64,000 bases of DNA from Sphingomonadales bacterium (GCA_025351405.1 JANXVZ010000033.1:28967-92966); one strand, 5' to 3'. Positions 48,684-59,555 are shown, numbered from the stretch's first letter. Program-made: numbers and translations. The notes: generated by a model not told the origin, from the sequence alone.

Positions 48684-49177
48684 ATCAAATCTTCCTCATC
48701 GGCAGTCGGGGTAAAGACATCGCCAAAGGCCGCATCGGTGCGGCGGTTGGCGCCATCCTGGTTTGGCGCATGGCCCGGAGCCTGGCCGAAACCATGGCTG
48801 GATAGCGGGGTCGCGGCCACCACCACCGGGTGGCGGGTACGCGGTGCCAGCGGGTTTACCAGCACGACACCGGCGGCCAGCGCGGCAGCCACGGCGCCTC
48901 CCGCGAACCAGCGGCGCATCGGAAGCGGCGGCCGCTGCGGCAAGGCACGGGGCGCTGCCAGCGCTGCAAGGGCCGCATCGTCCAGCCGTCGCGCCGACGT
49001 TTCGGCAAGCGCCCAGTCGACCAGCATTGCGTCGAGCTCGCGTGCAGCGTCGATGGCAGCCGCTACGCGGGTATCATGCCCCGCCAACGCCAGCAGCGCG
49101 GCACGGTCGGCATCGGGCCAGCGCCGGGGGTTACCGCCAAAGCATTCGATCAGGGCAAGGGCTTGTTCGGTGGTCAC
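48680..49177 (-). CDS. single-TM protein, putative anti-sigma factor
   Basis: GTG start in GTGA overlap with sigma gene; helical N-terminus, one TM (WFAGGAVAAALAAGVVLV). Confidence 0.65.
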   Translation of the reverse strand: MTTEQALALIECFGGNPRRWPDADRAALLALAGHDTRVAAAIDAARELDAMLVDWALAETSARRLDDAALAALAAPRALPQRPPLPMRRWFAGGAVAAALAAGVVLVNPLAPRTRHPVVVAATPLSSHGFGQAPGHAPNQDGANRRTDAAFGDVFTPTADEEDLI

Positions 49178-49761
49178 GCCAGGGTCTCGGTCTGTTCCAG
49201 GGTCATCAGGGCTTTCAACTCCATACGGGCGCGGCCGAGCAATCCCTCGACAGCTTTCGCAGAGGTTTCCAAAGTCTCGGCAATTTCGGCCATGCTGAGG
49301 CCATCGCCGTGGAACAGCGCCAGCGCGGCGCGTTGCCGGGGCGCGAGCTGCGCCATCGCCGCGTTCAGCCGGGCGCGCCGGTCGTTGATGATCGCGGCTT
49401 CGAGCGGATCCGGGTCTGGGGAGGCGACTTCGGCTGCAGCCTCCAACGGCGCCACCAGCCGCATGGCGCGGCGCCGGTCGAGACACAAGTTGACGACGAT
49501 GCGCCGGAACCAACCCTCGACCGAACCCCGTGCGGGGTCATAGCGGCCGGCCATCGTCCACATCCGGCTAAGGGCCACCTGGCACACGTCCTCGGCGGCG
49601 GCACGGTCGTTGAGGGTGCGGTCCGCCAGCCGCAACCCCGGCCCCTGCAGCAGCCGGGCGAGCCGGGTAAAGGCCGCAGCGTCACCATCGACGATACGCG
49701 CCATCAGCATCGCCGGGGTATCGCTTGCGGCCGGCACTGGATGGGCGGGGGAATTCGGCAT
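49174..49761 (-). CDS. ECF-type RNA polymerase sigma factor
   Basis: AAEDVCQVALSRMWTMAGRYDPARGSVEGWFRRIVVNLCLDRRR region 2; RLNAAMAQLAPRQRAALALFHGDGLSMAEIAETLETSAKAVEGLLGRARMELK region 4. Confidence 0.93.
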   Translation of the reverse strand: MPNSPAHPVPAASDTPAMLMARIVDGDAAAFTRLARLLQGPGLRLADRTLNDRAAAEDVCQVALSRMWTMAGRYDPARGSVEGWFRRIVVNLCLDRRRAMRLVAPLEAAAEVASPDPDPLEAAIINDRRARLNAAMAQLAPRQRAALALFHGDGLSMAEIAETLETSAKAVEGLLGRARMELKALMTLEQTETLA

Positions 49762-49769
49762 CGGCGTTC

Positions 49770-50705
49770 TTATACGTCGATTGCGCCCAAATCCCCCGCA
49801 GCCTGCCACTGCGCCACCAAGCCGGCAGCATGGCGGCGCGCCACCGCCATGCGATCGGCCGCATAGCCACCGCCCAGCGTCGACGCGATGGCGATGCCAC
49901 GCTGCCGGCACTGGCGAACCACATAGCCGTCGCGCGCCGCGAGCCCGTCATCGGTCAATGCCAGCCGCCCCAGCCGGTCGTCGCCATGCGGGTCGACCCC
50001 GGCCTGGAACAGCACCAGGTCGGGCGCATGGCTGTCGAGCAGCACCGGCAGTTCGGCGGCGAGCAGCGCCAGATAGGCGGCATCGGCCATGCCATCGGGC
50101 AGTTCGACATCCAGAGACGATCGCGCCTTGCGAACCGGAAAATTGCGCTCGGCGTGCATGGAAAAGGTCAGCACGTCGCTGCGCCCGGCAAAGATCACCG
50201 CGGTGCCGTCGCCCTGGTGCACATCGAGATCGACGATGAGGATGCGGCTTGCCCGGCCCTCCGCGACCAGCCGGTGGGCGGTGATGGCAAGGTCGTTGGT
50301 AACACAATAGCCGGCGCCGCCATCGGGCAGCGCATGGTGGCTGCCACCGGCGCCATTGGCGGCATAGCCATGGGCGAGTGCGTGACACGCAGCGAGCCAG
50401 GTGCCGCCGGCCACCGCCAGCGTACGCCGCGCCACCTCGGCGGTAACGGGAAAGCCGATGCGGCGCTGACGCTCGGGCGACACGCTGGCGGTGAGCACTG
50501 CCTCGACATAATCGGGATCGTGCACCGCCTCCAGCCAATGTCGCGCTATCGGCTCCGGCGTCAGCAGCGCCAATGGCTGGCCGGTCTCGGCCAGCGCCGC
50601 CAACAGCAGCGAATATTTGTCCATCGGGAAACTGTGCCCCGGCGGCAATGACGCTGTGTAATGCGGGTGGTGGGCAAGCGGCAACGGCACGCGGCGAGGC
50701 TGCAT
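49770..50705 (-). CDS. histone deacetylase family protein
   Basis: [61 protein letters not shown]. Confidence 0.95.
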   Translation of the reverse strand: MQPRRVPLPLAHHPHYTASLPPGHSFPMDKYSLLLAALAETGQPLALLTPEPIARHWLEAVHDPDYVEAVLTASVSPERQRRIGFPVTAEVARRTLAVAGGTWLAACHALAHGYAANGAGGSHHALPDGGAGYCVTNDLAITAHRLVAEGRASRILIVDLDVHQGDGTAVIFAGRSDVLTFSMHAERNFPVRKARSSLDVELPDGMADAAYLALLAAELPVLLDSHAPDLVLFQAGVDPHGDDRLGRLALTDDGLAARDGYVVRQCRQRGIAIASTLGGGYAADRMAVARRHAAGLVAQWQAAGDLGAIDV

Positions 50706-50712
50706 TGCGCCG

Positions 50713-53301
50713 CTAGACCAGCGCCCGTGACGCCATTTCCAGCACATCCTTCGATACGCCGCGCGTGCCGACGATGCGTTCCAGCTGTTCCTGCATCAAC
50801 CGGCCGCGCACCGGATCGAACCGCCGCCAGCGGCCCAGCGGCACTGCCAGCCGCGCCGCCGATTGCGAATTGATGCGGTCGACCTTCAACAACTGGTCGG
50901 CGAGCAAACGATAGCCCGCCCCCCCCGCCGCGTGAAAATGCCGCTGGTTCGACGCGAACGCCCCCACGAGCGACCGCAGCCGGTTGGGATTGGCGATGCT
51001 GAAATCGGGGTGGCCGAGCAACGCCGCGACCTGCACCAGCGTATCGTCGCGACCCGCCAGCGCCTGGACGCTGAACCATTTGTCGATGACGTCATTGTTG
51101 CCGGCAAAGCGCTGGTGAAAATCGCCCAGGCAGGCATCGCGCGCCGGGCTGGCGGTGTTGATCAAGGCGACCATGGCACCCATGCGGTCGGTCATCGTCG
51201 CGGCGGCGTGATATTGCGCCTCCGCCGCGGCGATGGCATCGGCGTCGCCGGCGGTGACCAGATACGACAGCGCGACATTGGCCAGTCGCCGGTCACCCTT
51301 GGCTTCCGGCGTCAGCGCCGTGCCGCTGCCGGCGTGGCGCTTGTAGGTCGCCCACCATTGCGCCGACAGCCCGTGGGCGATCGCACTGCGGGCTGCCTCG
51401 CGGCGGCGATTGATCGCCTCGACCTCGACCACGGGGGCCTGGTCGCCAATGAAGGATTCGCTCGGCAGCAGCACCGCCTCGGCGACGAACGCCGAATCGA
51501 GCAGGCCGGCCTCGCCCGCCGCCAGTGACGCGGCAATGGCGGCGACCAGTGGCTGCGGATCGTCATCGGTCGCCAGCACGTCCAGCGCCAGTTGCTGCAT
51601 CGCTTCCCACCGCGCGAACGGATCATCGTCACTGCGCGCCAGAAAGGCCAGGTCATCCCGCGACATCCGCGCATCGATGCTCACCGGCGCCGAAAAGCCG
51701 CGGTTGATCGAAAGCAGCACCGGCTCGTCAACGGCGTCGAACACCACCCGGGTATGCGGGTCGCGCAGCTCGGCAACGCGCTCCTCGCCGATGCGCTTGC
51801 CGCTGTCGCGGCCGATCAGCGCCAGGCGGAACGGCATGTGCATCGGCAGCTTGCTGGGCTGGCCGGGCGTCGGCCCAAGGCTTTGCGCCAGGTCCACCGT
51901 CACCGTGCCGGCGGCATTCTGCGCCACCGTCACGGCGATGCGCGGCGTCCCGGCCTGCTCGTACCAGCGGCGGAACTGCTTGAGATCGGCCCCCGTCGCC
52001 GCTTCCATTGCGGCGACCCAGTCCTCGCAGGTCACCGCCTCGCCATCATGCCGATCGAAGTACAGGTCGGCGCCGGCACGAAAGCCCTTGGCACCCAGCA
52101 ATGTGTGCAGCATCCGAATGACTTCGGCGCCCTTGTTGTAGATCGTCGCCGTGTAGAAATTGGCGATCTCGATATAGTCGTCGGGCCGGATCGGGTGCGC
52201 GAGAGGCCCGGCATCCTCCGGAAACTGCACGGCGCGCAGGCCGCGCACATCGTCGATGCGCCGCACTGCCGCCGACCCCTGGTCGGCGCTGAACTGCTGG
52301 TCGCGAAAGACGGTCAGGCCTTCCTTCAGGGATAGCTGGAACCAGTCCCGGCAGGTGACACGGTTGCCCGTCCAGTTGTGGAAATACTCGTGCGCGACGA
52401 CGCCGGCGATCGCATCGAAATCGGCATCGGTGGCAGTGTCGCAATCCGCAAGGATATACTTGGAATTGAAGATGTTGAGGCCCTTGTTCTCCATCGCGCC
52501 GGCGTTGAAATCCGCCACGGCAACGATGTTGAACACGTCGAGGTCGTATTCGCGGCCATAGACCGCCTCATCCCACGCCATCGACGCCTTGAGTGCCGCC
52601 ATGGCATGCGCACAGCGCGGTACATCGGCGGGCGTTGTCCAGATCGCCAGCGCCACTTCGCGCCCGGACATCGTGGTGAAACTGTCGGTCAACGCCGATA
52701 ATTGCCCGGCCACCAGGGCAAACAGATAGCTCGGCTTGGGCCAGGGGTCGGTCCAGGTCACCGCATGGTTGCCGTTGTGCAGAATCTCGATATCGCCGCG
52801 ATCGCCATTGGACAGCAGCACCGGGTACAGCGTCGCATCGGCCTCCAGCCGGACGCTGTAGCGCGACAGCACGTCCGGCCGGTCGGGAAAGAAGGTGATG
52901 TGGCGAAAACCCTCGGCTTCGCACTGCGTCACCAGCCGGCCTTGCGAGGCGTACAGCCCCATCAACCGCGTGTTGCCGATGGGGGAAATCGCCACCTCGG
53001 TGTCGATAATGGCGCTGTCCCCGTCGATGGCAAGGCTGAGCGTTGGCCCGTCGGGCGCCACGTTGACCGGGATGCCATCGACATGGGCGGACAGCAACCG
53101 CAGGTCCTCGCCGTCCAGCCGCAGCGGACGGTCGTGATCGCCGTTGCGCTTCACGGTCAGGCGCGCCCGGACGATGGTGGTGTCGGCGTCGAGCGCAAAG
53201 TCCAGCTTCACGTCGGGCACCAGCCAGTCGGGCGGCGTATAATCGGCCAGCCGCACGGGTTGCGGCATGGGAGGCATGTTGCGGGCATCGAGCATGGTCA
53301 T
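50713..53301 (-). CDS. pepN: aminopeptidase N (M1 family)
   Basis: [52 protein letters not shown] (HExxH...E). Confidence 0.98.
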   Translation of the reverse strand: MTMLDARNMPPMPQPVRLADYTPPDWLVPDVKLDFALDADTTIVRARLTVKRNGDHDRPLRLDGEDLRLLSAHVDGIPVNVAPDGPTLSLAIDGDSAIIDTEVAISPIGNTRLMGLYASQGRLVTQCEAEGFRHITFFPDRPDVLSRYSVRLEADATLYPVLLSNGDRGDIEILHNGNHAVTWTDPWPKPSYLFALVAGQLSALTDSFTTMSGREVALAIWTTPADVPRCAHAMAALKASMAWDEAVYGREYDLDVFNIVAVADFNAGAMENKGLNIFNSKYILADCDTATDADFDAIAGVVAHEYFHNWTGNRVTCRDWFQLSLKEGLTVFRDQQFSADQGSAAVRRIDDVRGLRAVQFPEDAGPLAHPIRPDDYIEIANFYTATIYNKGAEVIRMLHTLLGAKGFRAGADLYFDRHDGEAVTCEDWVAAMEAATGADLKQFRRWYEQAGTPRIAVTVAQNAAGTVTVDLAQSLGPTPGQPSKLPMHMPFRLALIGRDSGKRIGEERVAELRDPHTRVVFDAVDEPVLLSINRGFSAPVSIDARMSRDDLAFLARSDDDPFARWEAMQQLALDVLATDDDPQPLVAAIAASLAAGEAGLLDSAFVAEAVLLPSESFIGDQAPVVEVEAINRRREAARSAIAHGLSAQWWATYKRHAGSGTALTPEAKGDRRLANVALSYLVTAGDADAIAAAEAQYHAAATMTDRMGAMVALINTASPARDACLGDFHQRFAGNNDVIDKWFSVQALAGRDDTLVQVAALLGHPDFSIANPNRLRSLVGAFASNQRHFHAAGGAGYRLLADQLLKVDRINSQSAARLAVPLGRWRRFDPVRGRLMQEQLERIVGTRGVSKDVLEMASRALV

Positions 53302-53356
53302 GGTCCTGACTTTGCCCGTTCGGCGGCCGATTGTCGAAGCCCGATTGCTGCGACAT

Positions 53357-53393
53357 GAAAACGGCGCGCGCTGCCGGGGAGGCTGCGCGCGCC
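53357..53393 (-). terminator. intrinsic terminator for small lipoprotein gene
   Basis: Minus strand CGGCGCGCGC...GCGCGCGCCG-TTTTC, 10-bp stem. Confidence 0.65.
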
Positions 53394-53442
53394 GCTTTCA
53401 AGGCTTATCGTGGCGGGGGGATGCCCTGCCGCGTTGCGATGC

Positions 53443-53733
53443 TTATTTCTTGGTGTCCTTGATGGCGTCGGCCTGGGCCTCGCCTTCCTTCTTGACGGTA
53501 TCGGCCTGGTCGCGGATCGCATCGGCCTTGTTTTCGGTCGACGTGGTCATCGCATCGCCGGCGTTCTCGCCCTGCTTTTCAACGACGTCGGCCTGGTTCT
53601 TCATGGCATCGGCCGTGGCGTTGGCGTTGTTTTCAACGGCATCGGCCTGCTTGGCTTCGGGCGACTTGTTGCAGGCAGCAAGGCCGAGGCCGGCAGCAGC
53701 AACGATCATCAGCACGGAAATGTTGGTCTTCAT
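53443..53733 (-). CDS. small repetitive amphipathic lipoprotein
   Basis: MKTNISVLMIVAAAGLGLAAC lipobox, then repeated ADAMKNQADVVEKQGENAGDAM / ADAIRDQADTVKKEGEAQADAIKD. Confidence 0.75.
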   Translation of the reverse strand: MKTNISVLMIVAAAGLGLAACNKSPEAKQADAVENNANATADAMKNQADVVEKQGENAGDAMTTSTENKADAIRDQADTVKKEGEAQADAIKDTKK

Positions 53734-54074
53734 GTCAAACTCCTGGTTCAGCGTCGTCGAACGGAAACACCGCTGGCGACGAAGCCCTGTTGTGGCGCGC
53801 GGTCCGGTTGCCCCGGTCGCTCCCCATGCGTCCAAACGACCTTGTGGCGAGCCGGTTCCGGCGGCGGCAGCATCCGGCGTGCAACAGCGGCAAATCCGCG
53901 CCATTTCGTCGCACTGAAGGGGCATTTCGGCGCAATATCGCTATTAGTTAACATATTGTTTCGGCGGCTATACTGTTCTGTGCGCCGTCGTGATAATAAC
54001 AACTCGACGTGTCATTCCCGCCTGCGGTCGGTTCATGCTCGCGGCTCTCGGAGTGTAAAGCGTTGGCCTATCTG

Positions 54075-55715
54075 ATGCGACCTGCGCTGCGACAATGGCT
54101 GCTGCTTGCGGCGAGCCTGGTGGCCGCCATCCTCGTCATTGCCGCGTTGTGGTTCGCCGCCAGCCGACGGGATCTGCGCGGCGTTGCAGAAGCGGCTGCA
54201 CAGGCCCGCGCCGACCAGATCATCGCCGCCGCCGATCGCCATCTCGCCGCCGACATCGGCGCGTTGCGCCTGCTCGGCACCAGCCCGGCTCTTGCAGCGC
54301 AGGACTGGCAGCGCCTGCGCGCCGAAGCCGCCGCCGCGCGCAGTGCCACGCCCGGCTGGCAAAACCTTGTCCTGCGCGATGCGGGCGGGGGCGTGCTGTT
54401 CGACCTTGCCGGCGCCGCATCGGCCCGGGTTTCACGGCCATCGGGCGCGCCGGCCGTTGCGGCGGTAGTCGCCGGCGCGCCCAGCATCGGCGGGATCAGC
54501 AACAACGGCGCCTATTGCCCCTGCCTCGCCCTTGTCCAGCCGATCAACGTCGGCGGCCGGGCCTACACCCTGCGCCTCGACATCGCGCCACAGGGTTTCG
54601 AACCGCTGGTCATGAACGGCAATCCGGGCGCCATCGAAGCAATCGTCGATCGCGCCGGCCGCTTTATCGCGCGTGACCGCAACTATGCCATGCGGCTGGG
54701 AAAGCCCGCCACGCAATATGTGCGTGCCGCGATCCGCGCCGGCGATCGCGGGGTCTATCGCGGCATCACCCTGGAGGGGCTGGAGAATTACTCCGCCTTT
54801 GCCACTTCGCCGTTGAGCGGCTGGTCGGCCCACTCGGCACTGCCCTCGGCAGCCTTCGACCGGCTGACCCGGGTCAGCGATGTTGCCACCCTGATCGCCG
54901 TGGCCATAGCGCTGCTGCTTGCCGGCCTGATTGTCGCGCTGGTGCTCCGCAATATCGCTGCCGAGCGCCGGATGCGCGCCCGTGCGGCGCAATCGCAGCG
55001 GCTGGAGGCACTGGGGCTGATGACCGGCGGTGTCGCGCATGATTTCAACAACCTGCTGACCGTCATCACCACCAGCGCGGCAACGCTGCGCCGTCCCGAC
55101 CTGCCGCCGGAACGCCGCGACCGGTTGCTCGATGCCATCAACGCCACCGCCGAGCGCGCCGCCCGCTTGACGGCGCAGTTGCTGGCCTATGCGGCGCGGA
55201 AGCCGTTGAAGCCACAGCGCTTTGCCGCCAACAAGCGCATCGCGGGTATCCTCGAGATGCTGCAGACGCTTGCCGGTTCGCGCATCGGCCTGCAACTTGC
55301 GGGGCTGGAAGCGCCGTGCGAAATCGAGGTCGACCCCAGCCAGTTCGAAACGGCACTGGTCAATCTTGTCGTCAATGCCCGTGACGCGATTGCGAGCGGC
55401 GGTTCGGCGGACGGCCGTATCACCGTGTCGCTGCGCGGCTCGACCGTGGTCGGCAGTGGCGAATCCACGCGCGAAGCTGTCACGATTTCGGTGGCGGATA
55501 CCGGTCCCGGCATGACCCCGGACGTCCTGGCACGGATTTTCGAGCCCTTTTACACCACCAAGAGCGACGGCCGCGGCACCGGCCTCGGCCTGTCACAAGT
55601 TTATGGATTTGTACGGCAATCCGGCGGCGCGGTGCGGGTCGATACGACGCCCGGCAACGGCAGCGTCTTCCATCTCGACCTGCCGCTTGCGCCCGGACCG
55701 CCGATCGGTGCATGA
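54075..55715 (+). CDS. membrane sensor histidine kinase
   Basis: Two TMs around a periplasmic domain; LEALGLMTGGVAHDFNNLLTVI H-box, NLVVNARDAI N-box, VADTGPGM, FEPFYTTKSDGRGTGLGLSQVYGFV. Confidence 0.95.
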   Translation: MRPALRQWLLLAASLVAAILVIAALWFAASRRDLRGVAEAAAQARADQIIAAADRHLAADIGALRLLGTSPALAAQDWQRLRAEAAAARSATPGWQNLVLRDAGGGVLFDLAGAASARVSRPSGAPAVAAVVAGAPSIGGISNNGAYCPCLALVQPINVGGRAYTLRLDIAPQGFEPLVMNGNPGAIEAIVDRAGRFIARDRNYAMRLGKPATQYVRAAIRAGDRGVYRGITLEGLENYSAFATSPLSGWSAHSALPSAAFDRLTRVSDVATLIAVAIALLLAGLIVALVLRNIAAERRMRARAAQSQRLEALGLMTGGVAHDFNNLLTVITTSAATLRRPDLPPERRDRLLDAINATAERAARLTAQLLAYAARKPLKPQRFAANKRIAGILEMLQTLAGSRIGLQLAGLEAPCEIEVDPSQFETALVNLVVNARDAIASGGSADGRITVSLRGSTVVGSGESTREAVTISVADTGPGMTPDVLARIFEPFYTTKSDGRGTGLGLSQVYGFVRQSGGAVRVDTTPGNGSVFHLDLPLAPGPPIGA

Positions 55716-55722
55716 AAGCGCG

Positions 55723-56148
55723 ATGCCGCTCGCCGAACAACAGTTTCCCGAACCGGATGGGGCCGACCAAAGGCTGGCCGGGCTGACGCTGCTCTGCCTC
55801 GAGGACGAAGCCCTGCTTGCCATGCTGCTTGAAGATTCGCTGGTTGACCAGGGCTGCACATGCCTGATGGCGCACGATGTCGCCACGGCGATGGCGATCG
55901 TCGAGCGCGGCGGCTTCGATGCCGCGGTGCTCGATGTCAATGTGGGCGGCGAACTGTCGTTTCCGGTCGCAGAGGCGCTGTTGGCGCGCGGGATACCACT
56001 GCTGTTCACCACCGGCTACGGATCGGCCGACATGCCGGCGGGGATGCAGTGCTGCGCGGTCCTGCCGAAACCATATGATCCGGAACGACTGGTGGCGGCG
56101 CTGGCGTTGACAATTGCACCCGGCATTTCGACATCGGGCAAAGGGTGA
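55723..56148 (+). CDS. single-domain response regulator
   Basis: LLCLEDEALLAMLLEDSLVD, AAVLDVNVGGE, LLFTTGYG, VLPKPYDPERL receiver motifs; no output domain. Confidence 0.92.
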   Translation: MPLAEQQFPEPDGADQRLAGLTLLCLEDEALLAMLLEDSLVDQGCTCLMAHDVATAMAIVERGGFDAAVLDVNVGGELSFPVAEALLARGIPLLFTTGYGSADMPAGMQCCAVLPKPYDPERLVAALALTIAPGISTSGKG

Positions 56149-56149
56149 A

Positions 56150-56182
56150 CCCGGTCGCCTGCGGGGGGCGGAAGCGACCGGG
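56150..56182 (+). terminator. hairpin after response regulator gene (terminator-like, no T-run)
   Basis: CCCGGTCGC (56150-56158) / GCGACCGGG (56174-56182). Confidence 0.45.
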
Positions 56183-56382
56183 CTCAGATGGGACAGTGGA
56201 AGGGGGGGACCATCCACACTGTCTTGCCCTAGTTACGTGCCAGTGATGCCGATGGTTCCAAGGCCCTGAAAAAAAGATTTCGCCGCGGGGCTGAAGTCAC
56301 GGCGGGCGGGTTACGGATTGCAGTGCGGCGTTTATAGCGTGCGGCACTGCCGATTTGCGTGGCCTGCGAGGACGATAATGCG

Positions 56383-58209
56383 ATGCCGATGACCCGACCC
56401 CGCCTGCATATGCGCTTTCGCCTGTTGCTGCCGCTGCTGTTGCTGCCCGCCGCCTGCGCCCCGGCCGACGCCGCCGGCACCGCCTGGTATGTCGATTTCG
56501 ACCATGGCGACGACAACGCTTCGGGCCGCACGGCCGCCACGGCCTTCCGCCATGCGCCCGGCGACGCCGCAGCCTCGGGAACCGCCGCCGGCGTCCGGCT
56601 GTCGCCCGGCGAAAGCGTGCTGTTCAAGGGCGGCGTTGCCTATCGCGGCACCATCAAGGCGATGGCCAGCACCGAACCCGGCCGCCCGATCCGTTATGTC
56701 GGCGACGAATGGGGCACAACCCGGGCGATATTTTCAGGCGCCGACCCGGTCAGCGCAATGGCACCCTGCCCGTCGCAGGAAGCCTGCGGCAACAATCCCG
56801 GTTGGCGCAACATGATGGTGATCCGCTACGCCACCGATTCAAAGCTGGTGAAATTCTACACCGCCGACGCGATGCTGTACGTCAGCCAGTATCCCCAGCC
56901 GCGCGACCCGTTCTTTGCCGATGAAACCGATGGCTATGCCAGCGTCGATGGCGGCGCCATCCCCGGCTTCATGGGCGGCAGTGTCGAGGCCGGCCGCGCC
57001 GTCCGGGCGATGGGCACCGCCACCGCCGACAGCCAGATCGCCTTCTGGGCATCGCCCAACGAAGTCGTGGCGCGGCCGGTCACCGTTGCCGGCGACACGC
57101 TGCGATTCCCGGTCGAGGGTGTGAAGATGTACGACAAGGCCGGGCTTTACTCGGTGCTGAATGCGCCGGGGCTGATCACCGGCCCCGGCCAGTTCGCGAC
57201 ACTGCCGGGCGGCACCACGGCGCTGGCCTGGATACGGCCCCAGCCATTGTTTGTCGGCACCAGGCGGTCGGGCTTCGAGGTGTCGCGGGTCAGCAACATC
57301 GTCATCAAGGGCTTTTCATTCCGCAACTTCACCGCCGCCGAGGGCGATGTCGGCGTCGGCGCCGCGATCATCAGCCGCTCCAAGCCGCTGGCCAATATCG
57401 TCATCACCGGCAACGATTTCATCGACATGGCGATGCACAACAAGGCCGGGCCGATCCAGTTGAGCAGCGTCACCGGGTTGAAGATCACCGGCAACCGCTT
57501 CGAAAATCTCGAACGCGGCTCGGCGGTGCGGCTGGCCGGGATCACCGATGCCGAGATCAGCGGCAACGTCATCCGCAACATCGGCCGCACCGGCATCGCC
57601 TTCTTCGGCAACGCCAGTTCAAAGCTGCGGATCACCGACAATGTCATCACCGGGCTGTTCGGCACCCATGGCAATGGCATCTCGATCTATCGCGACAACC
57701 GCGATGTGCTGGTGGCCAACAACACCGTCGTCAATTCGGCCTTCCCGCTGACCTTCCACGGCGCCTTCGACCCGGCAACCCCGAACAACCTGACCATCAC
57801 CCGCAACCTGCTGCAATCGGTCGGCGACAAGCATTATGCCGCGGTGAGCTGGGGCAAGAAGCTCAACGGATTGGTATTCAACGGCAATATCGTCATCGCC
57901 GCCGGCCCGGCGATGGTCGTCAACTTCGACGACACCAACGTCGCCATCACCAACAACGTGCTGTCGGCAACGGGTTTCACCTATGAAAAGGTGCCCGGCC
58001 AGGCACCGCCGCCCGAATGGAAAATGGCCGGCAACCGCATCGGCACCGTCGATGGCACGGCAATCGTCGGCGATCCGGCCCGGCTTCCCGACCCGGCGTT
58101 CGGCACCCGCAAGCCGGCGTATCTGCCGCTGCCCGAAGCCCTGTGCCGTACGCTGGCTCCGGCACTCGACGCCGGCAGGCGCGTCGGCGCGACGCATATC
58201 TGCAGGTAG
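56383..58209 (+). CDS. right-handed parallel beta-helix repeat lipoprotein
   Basis: Lipobox LLPAAC; repeated I-x-G-N motifs (NIVITGNDFIDM, LKITGNRFENL, AEISGNVIRNIG, LRITDNVITGLFG). Confidence 0.88.
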   Translation: MPMTRPRLHMRFRLLLPLLLLPAACAPADAAGTAWYVDFDHGDDNASGRTAATAFRHAPGDAAASGTAAGVRLSPGESVLFKGGVAYRGTIKAMASTEPGRPIRYVGDEWGTTRAIFSGADPVSAMAPCPSQEACGNNPGWRNMMVIRYATDSKLVKFYTADAMLYVSQYPQPRDPFFADETDGYASVDGGAIPGFMGGSVEAGRAVRAMGTATADSQIAFWASPNEVVARPVTVAGDTLRFPVEGVKMYDKAGLYSVLNAPGLITGPGQFATLPGGTTALAWIRPQPLFVGTRRSGFEVSRVSNIVIKGFSFRNFTAAEGDVGVGAAIISRSKPLANIVITGNDFIDMAMHNKAGPIQLSSVTGLKITGNRFENLERGSAVRLAGITDAEISGNVIRNIGRTGIAFFGNASSKLRITDNVITGLFGTHGNGISIYRDNRDVLVANNTVVNSAFPLTFHGAFDPATPNNLTITRNLLQSVGDKHYAAVSWGKKLNGLVFNGNIVIAAGPAMVVNFDDTNVAITNNVLSATGFTYEKVPGQAPPPEWKMAGNRIGTVDGTAIVGDPARLPDPAFGTRKPAYLPLPEALCRTLAPALDAGRRVGATHICR

Positions 58210-58281
58210 CGCCCGATCCCGCCGGCAGGGCGTCGGATCAAACCCCGATGCCGGGCAAGCGCGAGGTTGCGCGGGCCTCCA

Positions 58282-58307
58282 ACTGTGTTATACGCATATA
58301 ACACAGT
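58282..58307. promoter_or_regulatory. 26-bp perfect palindrome (11-bp arms, 4-nt spacer) upstream of M48 protease gene
   Basis: ACTGTGTTATA-CGCA-TATAACACAGT; possible TTGCGC(58267)-16 nt-TATACG promoter within. Confidence 0.8.
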
Positions 58308-58319
58308 CAGGAATTGCCC

Positions 58320-59507
58320 ATGAGCTTTGACCCCGAACTCGCCACACGTGCCTATATGGCGACGCTGGATGCCGCAGCGCGTGCCAGGTCGGATGCCTAT
58401 TACGAAGGCGGCTACTGGCTGCTGCTGTGGGGGTGCGTCGTTGCTGTCGCCAGCAACCTGCTGTTCCTGCAGACCGGCTGGGCAGCGCGGATTTCGGCAT
58501 GGGCCGGGCGCGTCAGCGCTGAGCGCAAATGGCTGAAATCGCTGTTATTCGTGTTGCCATTCCTGTTGCTGACGACGCTCATCACCCTGCCGTGGACGCT
58601 GTACACCGATTATTTCCGCGAACATCAATACGGGCTGTCGAACCAGAACCTGCTGCAATGGTCGGGAGATTTCGCCAAGGATGTCGTGATCAACACCATT
58701 GTCGGCAGCCTGTTGTTCACCGGCGTGCTCGCGGCGGTGCGGCGTGCACCGCGGACCTGGTGGGCATGGGGCACCGGCATCACCATCGCCGGGCTGGTCG
58801 TCATGGTGGCGCTCGCCCCCGTCTTCATCGAGCCGTTGTTCAACAAATACACGCCGATGGCGCAAGGCCCGCTGCGCGAACAGATCCTGTCGATGGCGCG
58901 CGCCAATGGCGTACCGGCGGGCAATGTCTATGTTGTCGATGCCTCGCGCCAGACCTCGCGGATTTCGGCCAATGTCGCCGGGCTGTTCGGCACGACGCGC
59001 ATCGCCCTCAACGACAATCTGTTGAAGCAGCCCGCCGACGAAGTGCGCGCCGTGATGGGGCATGAAATGGGGCACTACGTGCTCGGCCACATGGTGACGG
59101 GCATCATCGAGCTGTCGCTGGTGATGGCGGCGATCTTCTTCATCACTTCGCGGCTTGTCCCCGGCCTGCTGGCGCGCTTCGGCGACCGCTGGGGGGTGCA
59201 CAGCATTACCGATCCCGCCGTTCTGCCGGTGGCGATCATCGTCATCTCGGTGCTCGGGCTGTTGCTGACGCCGGTGTTCAACACCATCACGCGCATCGAC
59301 GAAATCCAGGCCGATCGCTTCGGGCTCAACGCCGCCCGCGCTCCCGATGCCTTTGCCGCAACGGCGATGAAGCTGTCGCAATATCGCAAGATCGAACCGG
59401 GTCCATTGGAGGAGGCGATCTTCTACGATCACCCGTCCGGCCATACCCGGGTGCTGACGTCGATGCAGTGGAAGGCCGAACACCTGGGCCAGCCCGACGT
59501 GCGATAG
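58320..59507 (+). CDS. M48 family (STE24-like) zinc metalloprotease
   Basis: RAVMGHEMGHYVLGH (HExxH), multiple TMs, IDEIQADRFGLNAAR. Confidence 0.96.
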   Translation: MSFDPELATRAYMATLDAAARARSDAYYEGGYWLLLWGCVVAVASNLLFLQTGWAARISAWAGRVSAERKWLKSLLFVLPFLLLTTLITLPWTLYTDYFREHQYGLSNQNLLQWSGDFAKDVVINTIVGSLLFTGVLAAVRRAPRTWWAWGTGITIAGLVVMVALAPVFIEPLFNKYTPMAQGPLREQILSMARANGVPAGNVYVVDASRQTSRISANVAGLFGTTRIALNDNLLKQPADEVRAVMGHEMGHYVLGHMVTGIIELSLVMAAIFFITSRLVPGLLARFGDRWGVHSITDPAVLPVAIIVISVLGLLLTPVFNTITRIDEIQADRFGLNAARAPDAFAATAMKLSQYRKIEPGPLEEAIFYDHPSGHTRVLTSMQWKAEHLGQPDVR

Positions 59508-59555
59508 CGAGAGGGAGGCTTCGACCTCGCTGCGAAAACCCGCCATAACGCCGCA

